Shown: positions 43,148 to 51,314 of the stretch, piece after piece
Numbering within the stretch: position 1 is the stretch's first letter
Layout of the letters: each line of letters starts with the position of its first letter
Origin: Weissella confusa
GTDB taxonomy: Bacteria; Bacillota; Bacilli; Lactobacillales; Lactobacillaceae
DNA length: 64,000 bases
Direction of reading: 5' to 3'
NCBI GenBank assembly: GCA_001436895.1
Contig: JQAY01000001.1
Span: forward strand, 197,777-261,776
Translations under genes and position numbers: made by a program
The notes under the pieces: model-generated
Databases searched by the model: none
Told to the model about the DNA's origin: nothing
The model's input: only the letters and a program-made list of their open reading frames with translations

Positions 43148-44200
43148 TTAATCTTTTTCAGCGACGACCTTATTATCTTTGACGTGCTTGCTTATGCTTG
43201 CATCTTGTACGCCTAGAATAGCGAGGATGAAGGCGACAATCGGCACACCAATAATCAAGCCCCAGGCACCGAGCAAGTGTTCCATCACGATAATCGTTGC
43301 AAACGTTAGGAAAACAGGTAGCTCAGTACGGCTGGCCATCAAACGTGGGTGAAGGAAGTATGATTCGAACATGTGAATCAACGCAATCATAATCCAAACC
43401 TCAACCATACCAACCCAACCAAGGGCGGCAAATGACATCACGCTCAATGGGAACAATGAAATGATGACACCGGCAATCGGAATCAAACCAAGGATGAAAA
43501 TCATCAATCCCATTACCATGACACTCGGTACACCAAGAATGCTCAAACCAATCATCATCAAAATGGTGTTGATAAAGGCGATAATCAATTGCACTTCAAT
43601 GACACTACCCAAAATCAAAATGAATGTACGACCAAGGTCGTAAATGCGCTTGAAGAACTTAGGATAATCGGAGTGCAAGAATTGGGTCCCGAAAATGCGA
43701 AGGCGTTGCCAAGTAATCGCAAGTACGAAACTCATGAAGATTGACAAAACGATACGAGATAGGACAGTACCCACTGTTGAAATCGTATTGATACCACTAG
43801 CCAAGAGTGACTTCCAGTTGTCAGTAATTTCACTAAGCAGGTTGAGCTTCTTATACGTATCATCGAAGTATTCCTTAATAACAGGATACTTTTTGATGAG
43901 CTTCATAATTTCGTCTGGAATGACCGCGAATTGATTAATCAAAGTTGGCACGATGTAAATCATGGCGAACACAAATACGAAAATCGCTAATAAGTAGACG
44001 ATTAAGACGGAAAAGCCATAGGGAATTTTCGTCAAACGTGAAACACGATTAGCAGCTTTAACGGCCAAGTAACCAATGATAGCCGTTAGCAACAGGACGC
44101 TAATCAAGTCATGTAGCAAGGCGATGATTAGAACAATGACGCCAAGAGCGATGAACTTTTGCACGTCTTCACGGAGGATAAAGCTTTTAAATTCTTTCAT
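43148..44200 (-). CDS. AI-2E family transporter
   Basis: A 350-residue membrane protein of the AI-2E (formerly UPF0118/PerM-like) family with about eight helices. The order is two to three N-terminal helices, an amphipathic segment (residues about 80-130), and the characteristic C-terminal region with PSVMVMGLMIFILGLIPIAGVIISLFPLS and ESYFLHPRLMASRTELPVFLTF. Some members export AI-2 and others are Na+/H+ exchangers, so substrate is open. On the minus strand AAGGAG precedes the start. Confidence 0.87.
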   Translation of the reverse strand: MKEFKSFILREDVQKFIALGVIVLIIALLHDLISVLLLTAIIGYLAVKAANRVSRLTKIPYGFSVLIVYLLAIFVFVFAMIYIVPTLINQFAVIPDEIMKLIKKYPVIKEYFDDTYKKLNLLSEITDNWKSLLASGINTISTVGTVLSRIVLSIFMSFVLAITWQRLRIFGTQFLHSDYPKFFKRIYDLGRTFILILGSVIEVQLIIAFINTILMMIGLSILGVPSVMVMGLMIFILGLIPIAGVIISLFPLSVMSFAALGWVGMVEVWIMIALIHMFESYFLHPRLMASRTELPVFLTFATIIVMEHLLGAWGLIIGVPIVAFILAILGVQDASISKHVKDNKVVAEKD

Positions 44201-44245
44201 GAGAACTCCTTAGAAGTATATTGATTTCATTATACGCAATTAAAC

Positions 44246-44279
44246 TAAAAAAACGTAACGGATTCGTCACGTTTTTTTA
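44246..44279 (-). terminator. Terminator of the ArsR-type gene
   Basis: On the minus strand AACGTGACG, AATC loop, CGTTACG with one mismatch, and a T run. Confidence 0.8.
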
Positions 44280-44606
44280 GATGCCGCCGTGCTCGCGATG
44301 CAAGCGCACGTGGTTTGCGTGTTCAAGCAAGTCGTTAAGCAATTCCATCATGTGTGGATCGGTAAGGGCGTATGTAATTTGGCGACCTGAGCGAGTGGCA
44401 GAAATCATCTGGTATTCACGTAACTCAGATAGTTGGTGAGAAACGCGAGATTGTTCTGCATGCAACGCGTTCATGATCTCGGTAACAGTAGCTGCGCCAT
44501 TTTCTTGCAGTAGGCAAAGAATTTGCAAACGTAAATCGTTCGCCAGAAGCTTGGCAATCTTTAATGCTTCTTGTTCTTGGACAAGAATTTCTTTTGATAA
44601 CTCCAT
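44277..44606 (-). CDS. ArsR/SmtB-family metal sensor, CzrA-like
   Basis: A 109-residue winged-helix repressor. The recognition helix is in EIMNALHAEQSRVSHQLSELREYQ (about 43-66) and the wing in RSGRQITYAL. The C-terminal helix has Asp83-x-His85-x10-His96-x2-His99, the exact spacing of the alpha-5 zinc/cobalt site of Staphylococcus CzrA, plus two more His (103, 106). The cysteine arsenic site of ArsR is absent. It therefore probably releases DNA upon Zn(II) binding. Divergent from a two-helix membrane protein; no metal exporter is adjacent. Confidence 0.82.
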   Translation of the reverse strand: MELSKEILVQEQEALKIAKLLANDLRLQILCLLQENGAATVTEIMNALHAEQSRVSHQLSELREYQMISATRSGRQITYALTDPHMMELLNDLLEHANHVRLHREHGGI

Positions 44607-44752
44607 ACTATTATTTTAACGTACTTTGTCGTATTATAGTGAAGCGTATTTTTTGTAAGCGAAAGCGGGCTTTTTCGTGGTTTTTTTAATTTTAATCGGG
44701 ATATACTAGTCCTCGTAAGGTTAATTTTTTAGAGAATAGGATATTGAGTCAT

Positions 44753-45370
44753 ATGGATAAGGACGACAAGCTCGTTTTATTGGAACATTTGCGACAATTA
44801 AACGACACGTTAACCCGTTTATCATCCCGTCGACGTCGACTTCGTGCTGAGCGACGTGTCCGATTAGGACAGCTCAAAAATACGATGACGTTTATCCTTT
44901 CGTTTGTACTAACTGCTTTGGCGGCAGTTCTTGCATTCTTTGGATTACCAATCTTGCCGATTGATAAGATTATCATTTACGTTGGTGCTACGGCATTAGC
45001 TTTTTTTATAACTTTGTACTTATTGATTTACTATTCAGTCTTGAATCGAGACTTGTTCTCGAAGCGTAGATGGGTGCAGAAGCGTTTGCAACCGATGGAC
45101 GCGCAAATTAAGCGTATGGATATGGAAATTAGATCATTGCTATCAGCACCATTTTTGGATGATGTGGCTTTGGATGCGAAGTTTGTTGATAAAAACTTGT
45201 TGGCGGATGCCCGTGAAATGGTTATGACTGAACCAGAAATCACGTGGGTTGAGATTGAACGACGTTTGAATACAGAAATGATGTTGAAGCGCACTCGTCG
45301 CCAATCATTGTTTGCATCTGAATGGTACCGTGTTTTTGGGGCATCTTTCCCTGAAAAGCTACGTGCCTAA
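44753..45370 (+). CDS. Membrane protein of unknown function (205 aa)
   Basis: Not recognised. A very basic N-terminal coiled-coil-like region (residues 5-45, rich in Arg) is followed by two helices (about 45-68 and 73-96) in hairpin arrangement, and a basic, helical cytoplasmic C-terminal half. ATG at 44753 with ATAGGA upstream; TTG 44744 is an alternative. It is divergent from the CzrA-like gene, so the two might share a control region, but no metal ligands are obvious in the sequence. Confidence 0.65.
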   Translation: MDKDDKLVLLEHLRQLNDTLTRLSSRRRRLRAERRVRLGQLKNTMTFILSFVLTALAAVLAFFGLPILPIDKIIIYVGATALAFFITLYLLIYYSVLNRDLFSKRRWVQKRLQPMDAQIKRMDMEIRSLLSAPFLDDVALDAKFVDKNLLADAREMVMTEPEITWVEIERRLNTEMMLKRTRRQSLFASEWYRVFGASFPEKLRA

Positions 45371-45417
45371 ACGCGTTAATAGTGGTTTAAAATATAGATA
45401 CTAATAGGGTAGTTAAT

Positions 45418-46824
45418 ATGAAAATTGTGGTTATTGGTGGTGCACACGCAGGTTTATCTGCGGTGAACGCATTCCGTCATGTTAATAAGGATGATGAAAT
45501 TGTCATTCTAGAGAAGAATTTGCGTGATCGTCCATTTATTTCAGCTGGTATCAAGCTAGCATTGAATGGTAAGGTAAGTAGCGCAGAGCAAGTTAACTTC
45601 GAGCACTTCGAAGGTCAACCAAACACGACGTACCGTGCCGGTGTCTTGGTTGAACGTATTGATGCAACGAAGAAGCGTGTGTACGCTCGTCGCATTGAAG
45701 ATGGTTCGATGATTGAAGAAAGTTTTGACAAGTTGGTTTACGCATTGGGTTCATCAGCGCGTGTACCTTCATTTGTCGGGGCTGATTTGGATCGTGTTGT
45801 GTTTGTTAAGGATGAACAAGACGCACAAGATATCAACAAGTTTGCCAAGGGCTTCCGTAAGAAGGCGTTGGTTTACGGTGGTGGACCAGTTTCAACTGAA
45901 TTGGCTGCTGCGTTGGTTCACGCCGGTGTTCACGTGACGTTTGTGACGCGTTCAGAGCGTTTGATGACACGTTACTTTGACCAAACTGTGCAAGAAGACC
46001 TTGAAAAGACATTGACTGACAACAAGGTGGTTTTGCGTAAGCACCAAGAAGTTGTTTCAGTTGAAAATCAAGGTAAGAAGATTGAAGTTAACTTCAATAA
46101 CGGTACTTCAGAAGTCTTTGACTTTATGGCCATTGCTTCTGGTTTGCAACCAAACACGATGTTGTTGGCTGGCCAAGTTGATATGCGTGACAATGGGGCT
46201 ATTGTCGTTAATGGCCAAATGCAATCATCAAATCCTGACATTTATGCAGTCGGTGATTCAGCCGTTGTTGATGGGAAGTTCGATCAATACTTCCCATTGA
46301 TGTCTGCAGCCCTTAAGATGGGCCGTGTTGCTGGTTATGCATTGGCAGGTGTGGATGTTCAAATCCAACCAATCTTGCGTACTATTGGTTTCTCAGTGTT
46401 TGACCGTTTCTTCTATAAGACTGGTTTGACGGTTACGGCCGCCAAGGAGCGAATTGGCGAGACGATTGAACGTTTGGATATTCACACGCCAGCAACGATT
46501 CACGCTTTGGGTGAGAAGTCAGATATTTTGGCATCCCTAATTTATGATTATGAAACTGGTATTGTGTACGGTGCACAAATTGCAACGAACGCGCCAGCTG
46601 CGGCCGAAGTTATTACGACGTTATCACACGCCGTTTCATCAGGTTTGACTGTTGATCAATTGGCATTCTTGGACACGTACTTCGAGTCTGAGATTAACTT
46701 GCCATACTCAGTTGCCAACCGTTTGGGTGAAATGGGTGTTATCGCTGAATACCAACGCCGTCATGGCCAAGAAGTAACGAAGAAAGTTACGGATGGGGAT
46801 GACGAGCTTAACGGCTTTCAATAA
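45418..46824 (+). CDS. NADH oxidase/peroxidase-like flavoprotein without the active-site cysteine
   Basis: A 468-residue pyridine nucleotide-disulfide oxidoreductase of the Nox/Npx/CoA-disulfide reductase group. FAD site VVIGGAHAGLSAV with His10 conserved, NAD site ALVYGGGPVSTELAAAL (about 145), FAD site IYAVGDSAVVD (about 280) and the dimerisation domain are intact. Where Nox and Npx have Ser-Cys-Gly (Cys42), this protein reads RPFISAGIKLAL: Ala43 replaces the redox Cys, and there is no Cys in the whole chain. If active as an oxidase it would be expected to stop at hydrogen peroxide. Could be a repurposed reductase. Confidence 0.8.
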   Translation: MKIVVIGGAHAGLSAVNAFRHVNKDDEIVILEKNLRDRPFISAGIKLALNGKVSSAEQVNFEHFEGQPNTTYRAGVLVERIDATKKRVYARRIEDGSMIEESFDKLVYALGSSARVPSFVGADLDRVVFVKDEQDAQDINKFAKGFRKKALVYGGGPVSTELAAALVHAGVHVTFVTRSERLMTRYFDQTVQEDLEKTLTDNKVVLRKHQEVVSVENQGKKIEVNFNNGTSEVFDFMAIASGLQPNTMLLAGQVDMRDNGAIVVNGQMQSSNPDIYAVGDSAVVDGKFDQYFPLMSAALKMGRVAGYALAGVDVQIQPILRTIGFSVFDRFFYKTGLTVTAAKERIGETIERLDIHTPATIHALGEKSDILASLIYDYETGIVYGAQIATNAPAAAEVITTLSHAVSSGLTVDQLAFLDTYFESEINLPYSVANRLGEMGVIAEYQRRHGQEVTKKVTDGDDELNGFQ

Positions 46825-46835
46825 TAAATAACTGG

Positions 46836-46864
46836 AAACAGCTTCTTCGGAGGCTGTTTTTTTG
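46836..46864 (+). terminator. Terminator
   Basis: AAACAGC-TTC, TTCG loop, GAGGCTGTTT and T run. Confidence 0.88.
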
Positions 46865-46929
46865 TGCGCTCATAACAGAATGTTAGTTCTGAATTAGTGC
46901 GTATTATTTAAAGTGAAAACATAAATAAA

Positions 46930-47045
46930 GTTCGCAATTATTTGATAAACGTAGCAATAACAGGTGCTTGTGCCAGGCTGATTGGATTTATTACGAATAA
47001 ATCGTAATTGTGGCGCTTGCTTTTTGTTAGCGGAGTGCGTATTAT
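46930..47045 (+). promoter_or_regulatory. Control region of bmpA paralogue 3
   Basis: TTGCTT (47017-47022), 17 bases, TATTAT (47040-47045). A PurR-like reverse core GTTCG lies at 46930-46934, and TTACGA/TCGTAA palindrome at 46991-47007 is a likely operator. No CGAAC core sits in the spacer here. Confidence 0.5.
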
Positions 47046-47130
47046 AGTCTGAGTAAATACGGGGAACGTAACGAAATGTTACATTTTTAGAGATATATAC
47101 AACAGAATGTTATTTTGGGAGGACGTTGAA

Positions 47131-48234
47131 ATGGTATCACGTCGATTGTTGTTAGTTGGTGGTGTTGTGGCGGTTGCAGTCGTTGGGGGCGCTGCATATG
47201 CGATGTCAGGAAACGATGCCGGGAATGCGAAGAAGAATTACACGGTCGCAATCGTGACCGATGTTGGTGGCGTAGATGATAAGTCATTCAACCAATCAGC
47301 TTGGGAAGGTCTTGAAAAGTGGGGGAAATCACACAAGTTAACTAAGGGTGTGAATGGTTATAATTATTTCCAATCAAAGACGCAAGCAGATTATGCAACG
47401 AATTTCCAACAAGCTGTGACGGCTAAGTACAGCATGGTGGCGGGGATTGGTTACTCGCTTCACGACGCGACTGTGAATGCGGCAAAGAAGAATCCAAAGA
47501 CGGACTTTGTGTTGGTGGATGACATCGACACGAAGAAGACGAAGAATGTGGCGTCAGTGATGTTCCGATCAGAACAATCATCATACTTGGCGGGAGTTGC
47601 TGCGGCGACGAAGGCGAAGGATTTAGGTTCGAATACTGTTGGTTTTGTTGGTGGAATGCACGGTAACATTGTTGATGCCTTTGAAGCGGGGTATGTTGCC
47701 GGTGTGCAATCGGTCGATAAGAACATTAAGGTTGATGTGCAATACGCTGACTCATTTACTGATGCATCTAAGGGGCAGACAATTACGAACGCCATGATTG
47801 CTAAGGGTGAGAAGGTGATTTTCCAAGCTGCTGGTGCCGTTGGAAACGGTGTCTTCACGTCAGCTAAGGATACTAATCAACAACTAGTTGCCGATTCAAA
47901 GGATAAGGTCTGGGTAATCGGTGTCGACATGGATCAATCAGATATGGGCGCTTATACATCAAAGGACGGTAAAAAGTCTAACTTCACGTTAACGTCGTCA
48001 ATTACTGGCGTTGGACGTGGACTTGAGTTGGTGGCCAATAAGGCGATGAAGGGTGAATTCCCAGGTGGTAAAACAGTTGCTTATGGTTTGAAGGAAGGCG
48101 GTGTGGCAACACCAACTAAGAATATGACCAACGATGAGAAGACCGCGGTTGAAAAGGCGAAGGATGATATCGTGTCAGGTAAAATCAAGGTGCCTAACCA
48201 CCCTGCTGGTTCGAAATTCAATCAACAATTCTAA
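47131..48234 (+). CDS. bmpA: BMP-family nucleoside-binding protein, paralogue 3
   Basis: A 367-residue BMP protein closely matching paralogue 4 in length and sequence. N-terminal helix (about 6-26), then VAIVTDVGGVDDKSFNQSAWEGLEKWG, MFRSEQSSYLAGVAAATKAK, GFVGGMHGNIVDAFEAGYVAG and VWVIGVDMDQSDMGAY, ending in NHPAGSKFNQQF. GGGAGGA gives the start at 47131; an upstream in-frame ATG at 47107 is less likely. No lipobox. Confidence 0.88.
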   Translation: MVSRRLLLVGGVVAVAVVGGAAYAMSGNDAGNAKKNYTVAIVTDVGGVDDKSFNQSAWEGLEKWGKSHKLTKGVNGYNYFQSKTQADYATNFQQAVTAKYSMVAGIGYSLHDATVNAAKKNPKTDFVLVDDIDTKKTKNVASVMFRSEQSSYLAGVAAATKAKDLGSNTVGFVGGMHGNIVDAFEAGYVAGVQSVDKNIKVDVQYADSFTDASKGQTITNAMIAKGEKVIFQAAGAVGNGVFTSAKDTNQQLVADSKDKVWVIGVDMDQSDMGAYTSKDGKKSNFTLTSSITGVGRGLELVANKAMKGEFPGGKTVAYGLKEGGVATPTKNMTNDEKTAVEKAKDDIVSGKIKVPNHPAGSKFNQQF

Positions 48235-48247
48235 ATAATGGTGAATG

Positions 48248-48284
48248 AAATGGCCGAGTTTTTTTGAAAAAACTTGGTCATTTA
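48248..48284 (+). terminator. Terminator after bmpA 3
   Basis: AAATGGCCGAGTTTTTT arm pairs with AAAAAACTTGGTCATTT. Confidence 0.78.
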
Positions 48285-48371
48285 TTATGTTCGCTATTTT
48301 GCAAGGTGAACAACTTCGTTAATCGAATAAAACGGCTTTTTGCTGACATTCGGTTTAAAAACGCGATTTAA

Positions 48372-48477
48372 GTTCGTAAATAGACTTATTTTTAATTGAT
48401 AATACGTAAGTCGATGGTTTATTGCGAGCTAAACACGAAAAATAGTGGTTGATTTATCTAGGCGAAGTTCGTATTAT
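48372..48477 (+). promoter_or_regulatory. Control region of bmpA paralogue 4
   Basis: TTGATT (48449-48454), 17 bases, TATTAT (48472-48477). PurR-like reverse core GTTCG abuts the -10 (48467-48471) and a second copy lies at 48372-48376, in flanks AAGTTCGTA that match each other. Confidence 0.55.
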
Positions 48478-48544
48478 ATAGCAAGTGGTTTTACGACGGT
48501 TGGTCGTAAAACAAGATGATTCAAATTTGAGGGGTAATATAAAC

Positions 48545-49648
48545 ATGGTCTCACGTCGATTGATGATTGCGGGTGGCATTGCCGTCGTTGCAGTTGCAGG
48601 AATTGCAGCATTTTCGGTTATTGGTAATAAGAGCGATGATGCAAAAAAGAATTTTACAGTAGCGATGGTTACTGATGTTGGTGGTGTTGATGATAAGTCA
48701 TTTAACCAATCTGCTTGGGAAGGTGTTCAAAAGTGGGGAAAGTCACACGGTCTTGAGAAGGGTCAAAATGGCTACAACTATTTCCAATCCGACACCCAAG
48801 CTGATTTTGCACCAAACTTCCAGCAAGCAATTAATGGTAAGTACGATTTGGTAGCTGGTATTGGGTACGCATTGCATGATGCGACGATTAATGCGGCCAA
48901 GAAGAACCCAAAGACTGAGTTTGTGTTGGTTGACGATGTTGATACGAAGAAGACGAAGAACGTTGTCTCATTGATGTTCCGTTCAGAACAGTCATCATAT
49001 TTGGCCGGTGTCGCAGCCGCAACTAAGACGAAGGATCTTGGTGGCTCATCTGTTGGTTTCATTGGTGGTATGCACGGTAACATCATCGATGCCTTCGAAG
49101 CTGGTTATACGGCTGGTGTGAAGTCAGTTGATCCGAACATGAACGTTGATGTGCAATATGCGGATTCATTTACGGATGCCGCTAAGGGACAAACGATTGC
49201 CAAGGCGATGATGGCTAAGGGCGAGAAGGTAATTTTCCAAGCCGCTGGAACTGTTGGTAACGGTGTTTTCACTGCAGCGAAGGACAATAACCAAACGATG
49301 ACGGCTGATTCAAAGGATAAGGTTTGGGTCATCGGTGTTGATATGGACCAATCAGACATGGGCGCTTACAAGGACAAAGATGGTAAAAAGTCTAACTTCA
49401 CGTTAACGTCATCAATTACTGGTGTTGGACGTGGTCTTGAGCTAGTTGCTAACAAGGCGATGAAGGGTAACTTCCCAGGCGGAACAGTTGTTGCTTATGG
49501 TTTGAAGGAAGGTGGCGTTGCGGCGCCTACTAAGTACATGTCAGCCGACGAGAAGGCCGCTGTTGCTAAGGCAAAGAAGGCCATTATCGCTGGTGATATC
49601 AAGGTGCCTAACCACCCTGAAGGATCTGAGTTTGACCAAAATTTCTAA
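48545..49648 (+). CDS. bmpA: BMP-family nucleoside-binding protein, paralogue 4
   Basis: A 367-residue paralogue, nearest to paralogue 3 (same length, both ending NHP-x-GS-x-F-x-Q-x-F). Core: VAMVTDVGGVDDKSFNQSAWEGV, LMFRSEQSSYLAGVAAATKTK, GFIGGMHGNIIDAFEAGY, VWVIGVDMDQSDMGAY. N-terminal helix about residues 7-27 without lipobox. GAGGGG precedes the ATG at 48545. Confidence 0.88.
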   Translation: MVSRRLMIAGGIAVVAVAGIAAFSVIGNKSDDAKKNFTVAMVTDVGGVDDKSFNQSAWEGVQKWGKSHGLEKGQNGYNYFQSDTQADFAPNFQQAINGKYDLVAGIGYALHDATINAAKKNPKTEFVLVDDVDTKKTKNVVSLMFRSEQSSYLAGVAAATKTKDLGGSSVGFIGGMHGNIIDAFEAGYTAGVKSVDPNMNVDVQYADSFTDAAKGQTIAKAMMAKGEKVIFQAAGTVGNGVFTAAKDNNQTMTADSKDKVWVIGVDMDQSDMGAYKDKDGKKSNFTLTSSITGVGRGLELVANKAMKGNFPGGTVVAYGLKEGGVAAPTKYMSADEKAAVAKAKKAIIAGDIKVPNHPEGSEFDQNF

Positions 49649-49660
49649 TAGTAGATAGTG

Positions 49661-49686
49661 AAGGGCCGAGTTAACTCGGCCCTTTT
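49661..49686 (+). terminator. Terminator after bmpA 4
   Basis: Perfect palindrome AAGGGCCGAG/TTAACTCGGCCCTT with a short T tail. Confidence 0.85.
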
Positions 49687-49756
49687 GTTTTGTAACTATT
49701 TTGTAAAGAAAAAAGCGTGACGAAAATAAGGAGTTTAACCAGGTTATCAAAACCAA

Positions 49757-49960
49757 GTAAAACGTTTTTACCAAAAACAATGTGACTAAAATCGTTATTT
49801 TCGTTCGTGTTTTACGTTATAAAATGTCTTAAAACCAGTAAAACGTTTAACAAAAAACGAGTTAAACGAACGAAATTCACACTTTCTTCATTGTTTTTAT
49901 TAAGCGAACCTTATATACTAATCAAGGCAAGTCAGGTTAACAAGAAAAACATTTGTTAAC
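49757..49960 (+). promoter_or_regulatory. Control region of bmpA paralogue 5
   Basis: TTGTTT (49891-49896), 17 bases, TATACT (49914-49919). PurR-like cores: CGAAC in the spacer (49905-49909), CGAAC at 49867-49871 and GTTCG at 49803-49807. Two LacI-like sites, GTAAAACGTTTTTAC (49757-49771) and AGTAAAACGTTTAACA (49837-49852), resemble the rbsK operator. GTTAAC occurs twice in the leader (49936, 49955), 19 bases apart. The rest of the gap up to 50015 holds no gene. Confidence 0.5.
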
Positions 49961-50015
49961 TAGACATGGGAATTACTAGGAACAGTACAAATCGTACTTT
50001 TGGAGGAAATGAGAC

Positions 50016-51092
50016 ATGGTTTCACGTCGTAACTTGATTATCGGTGGTGTTGTGGTTGTCGTTGCAGCTGGTGTTGGTATCGCCGCAATGAACAACAACA
50101 ACTCAGATTCAAAGAAGAACTTTTCAGTCGCAATGGTGACTGACGTTGGTGGTGTTGATGACAAGTCATTTAACGAGTCTGCTTGGAACGGTGTAAGCGA
50201 GTGGGGAAAGTCACACGACCTTCAAAAGGGTAAGAATGGATACGACTACTTTGCATCAAAGACGAACGCTGACTTCGCAACGAACTTCCAACAAGGTGTA
50301 TCTGCTGGTTACAACATGTTGATCGGTGTTGGTTACGCAACGAACGACGCGTTGGTTGCATCTGCCAAGCAAAACCCAAAGACGGATTACGTTTTGATTG
50401 ACGATGTTGCTAAGAAGCAATACAAGAACGTTGCCTCATTGACTTACAAGCAACAAGAAGCATCATACTTGGCTGGTGTTGCCGCAGCGACGAAGGCTAA
50501 GGAATTGGGTGACTCAAAGGTTGGCTTCATCGGTGGTATGAACTCAGTTGTTATCCAATCATTCGAGGCTGGATACATCGCTGGTGTTAAGTCAGTTGAC
50601 CCTAACATGACGGTTGATGCACAATTCGTTGAGTCATTTACGGATACGGCAAAGGCTAAGACGATTGCTAGCGCTATCTACACATCAGGTGCGCACGTTA
50701 TCTTCCAAGCTGCTGGACCTGCCGGAAACGCTGTGTTTACAGCTGCTAAGGACATCAACACGGACCTAGACTTTGGATCAAAGGACAAGGCTTGGGTTAT
50801 CGGCGTTGACATGGACCAAAACGACCAAGGTAACTACAAGACTAAGGATGGCAAGTCGGACAACTTCACGTTGACGTCAGCTATCAAGGAAATTGCTAGC
50901 TCAATCGTTAAGGTTGCTAACCAATCAATGAAGGGTGAATTCCCAGGCGGCAAGACGGTGGTTTACGGTTTGAAGGATGGCGGTGTTGCTATCACTAAGA
51001 AGAACTTGGATGCCGAAGAAAAGGCAGCTGTCGAGAAGGCTGAAGAAGCTATCAAGTCAGGCGAAGTTACTGTACCAAGCACTATGAAGTAA
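50016..51092 (+). CDS. bmpA: BMP-family nucleoside-binding protein, paralogue 5, next to nupABC
   Basis: A 358-residue BMP protein. N-terminal helix (about 7-27), linker rich in Asn, core VAMVTDVGGVDDKSFNESAWNGVSEWG, TYKQQEASYLAGVAAATKAK, GFIGGMNSVVIQSFEAGYIAG and AWVIGVDMDQNDQGNY. It differs from copies 3 and 4 in the SYLAG region (QQEASY for SEQSSY). It has its own strong promoter and terminator and lies directly upstream of the ABC transporter genes, so it is the best candidate for the principal receptor. Heavily codon-biased. No lipobox. Confidence 0.9.
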   Translation: MVSRRNLIIGGVVVVVAAGVGIAAMNNNNSDSKKNFSVAMVTDVGGVDDKSFNESAWNGVSEWGKSHDLQKGKNGYDYFASKTNADFATNFQQGVSAGYNMLIGVGYATNDALVASAKQNPKTDYVLIDDVAKKQYKNVASLTYKQQEASYLAGVAAATKAKELGDSKVGFIGGMNSVVIQSFEAGYIAGVKSVDPNMTVDAQFVESFTDTAKAKTIASAIYTSGAHVIFQAAGPAGNAVFTAAKDINTDLDFGSKDKAWVIGVDMDQNDQGNYKTKDGKSDNFTLTSAIKEIASSIVKVANQSMKGEFPGGKTVVYGLKDGGVAITKKNLDAEEKAAVEKAEEAIKSGEVTVPSTMK

Positions 51093-51111
51093 AACGTTTA
51101 AAAGACGAATT

Positions 51112-51150
51112 AAAACAGGGGCTTTCGAAAGAAAGTTCCTGTTTTTCTTT
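51112..51150 (+). terminator. Terminator after bmpA 5
   Basis: AAACAGGGGCTTTC, GAAA, GAAAGTTCCTGTTT with one wobble and one mismatch, then T run. Allows more BmpA than transporter. Confidence 0.85.
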
Positions 51151-51314
51151 TTACAACCATGAACTTATCTCGAAATAGTATTACAGGCATGTTAATAGAC
51201 GAATAATAGCCTCTCAAATAGTGGATAATTTAGTAAAAAATAGGTAAAATAAACATATTGTTTCACAAATAAGAAACCTTTGTGAATGAAGAAAGCTTCT
51301 AGGGAGAAATGACT

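Noticed and set aside
44607..44752. A canonical 12-2-12 SmtB/CzrA operator between the metal sensor and the membrane protein
   Set aside because: No convincing TGAA-type inverted repeat was found; operator left unassigned.
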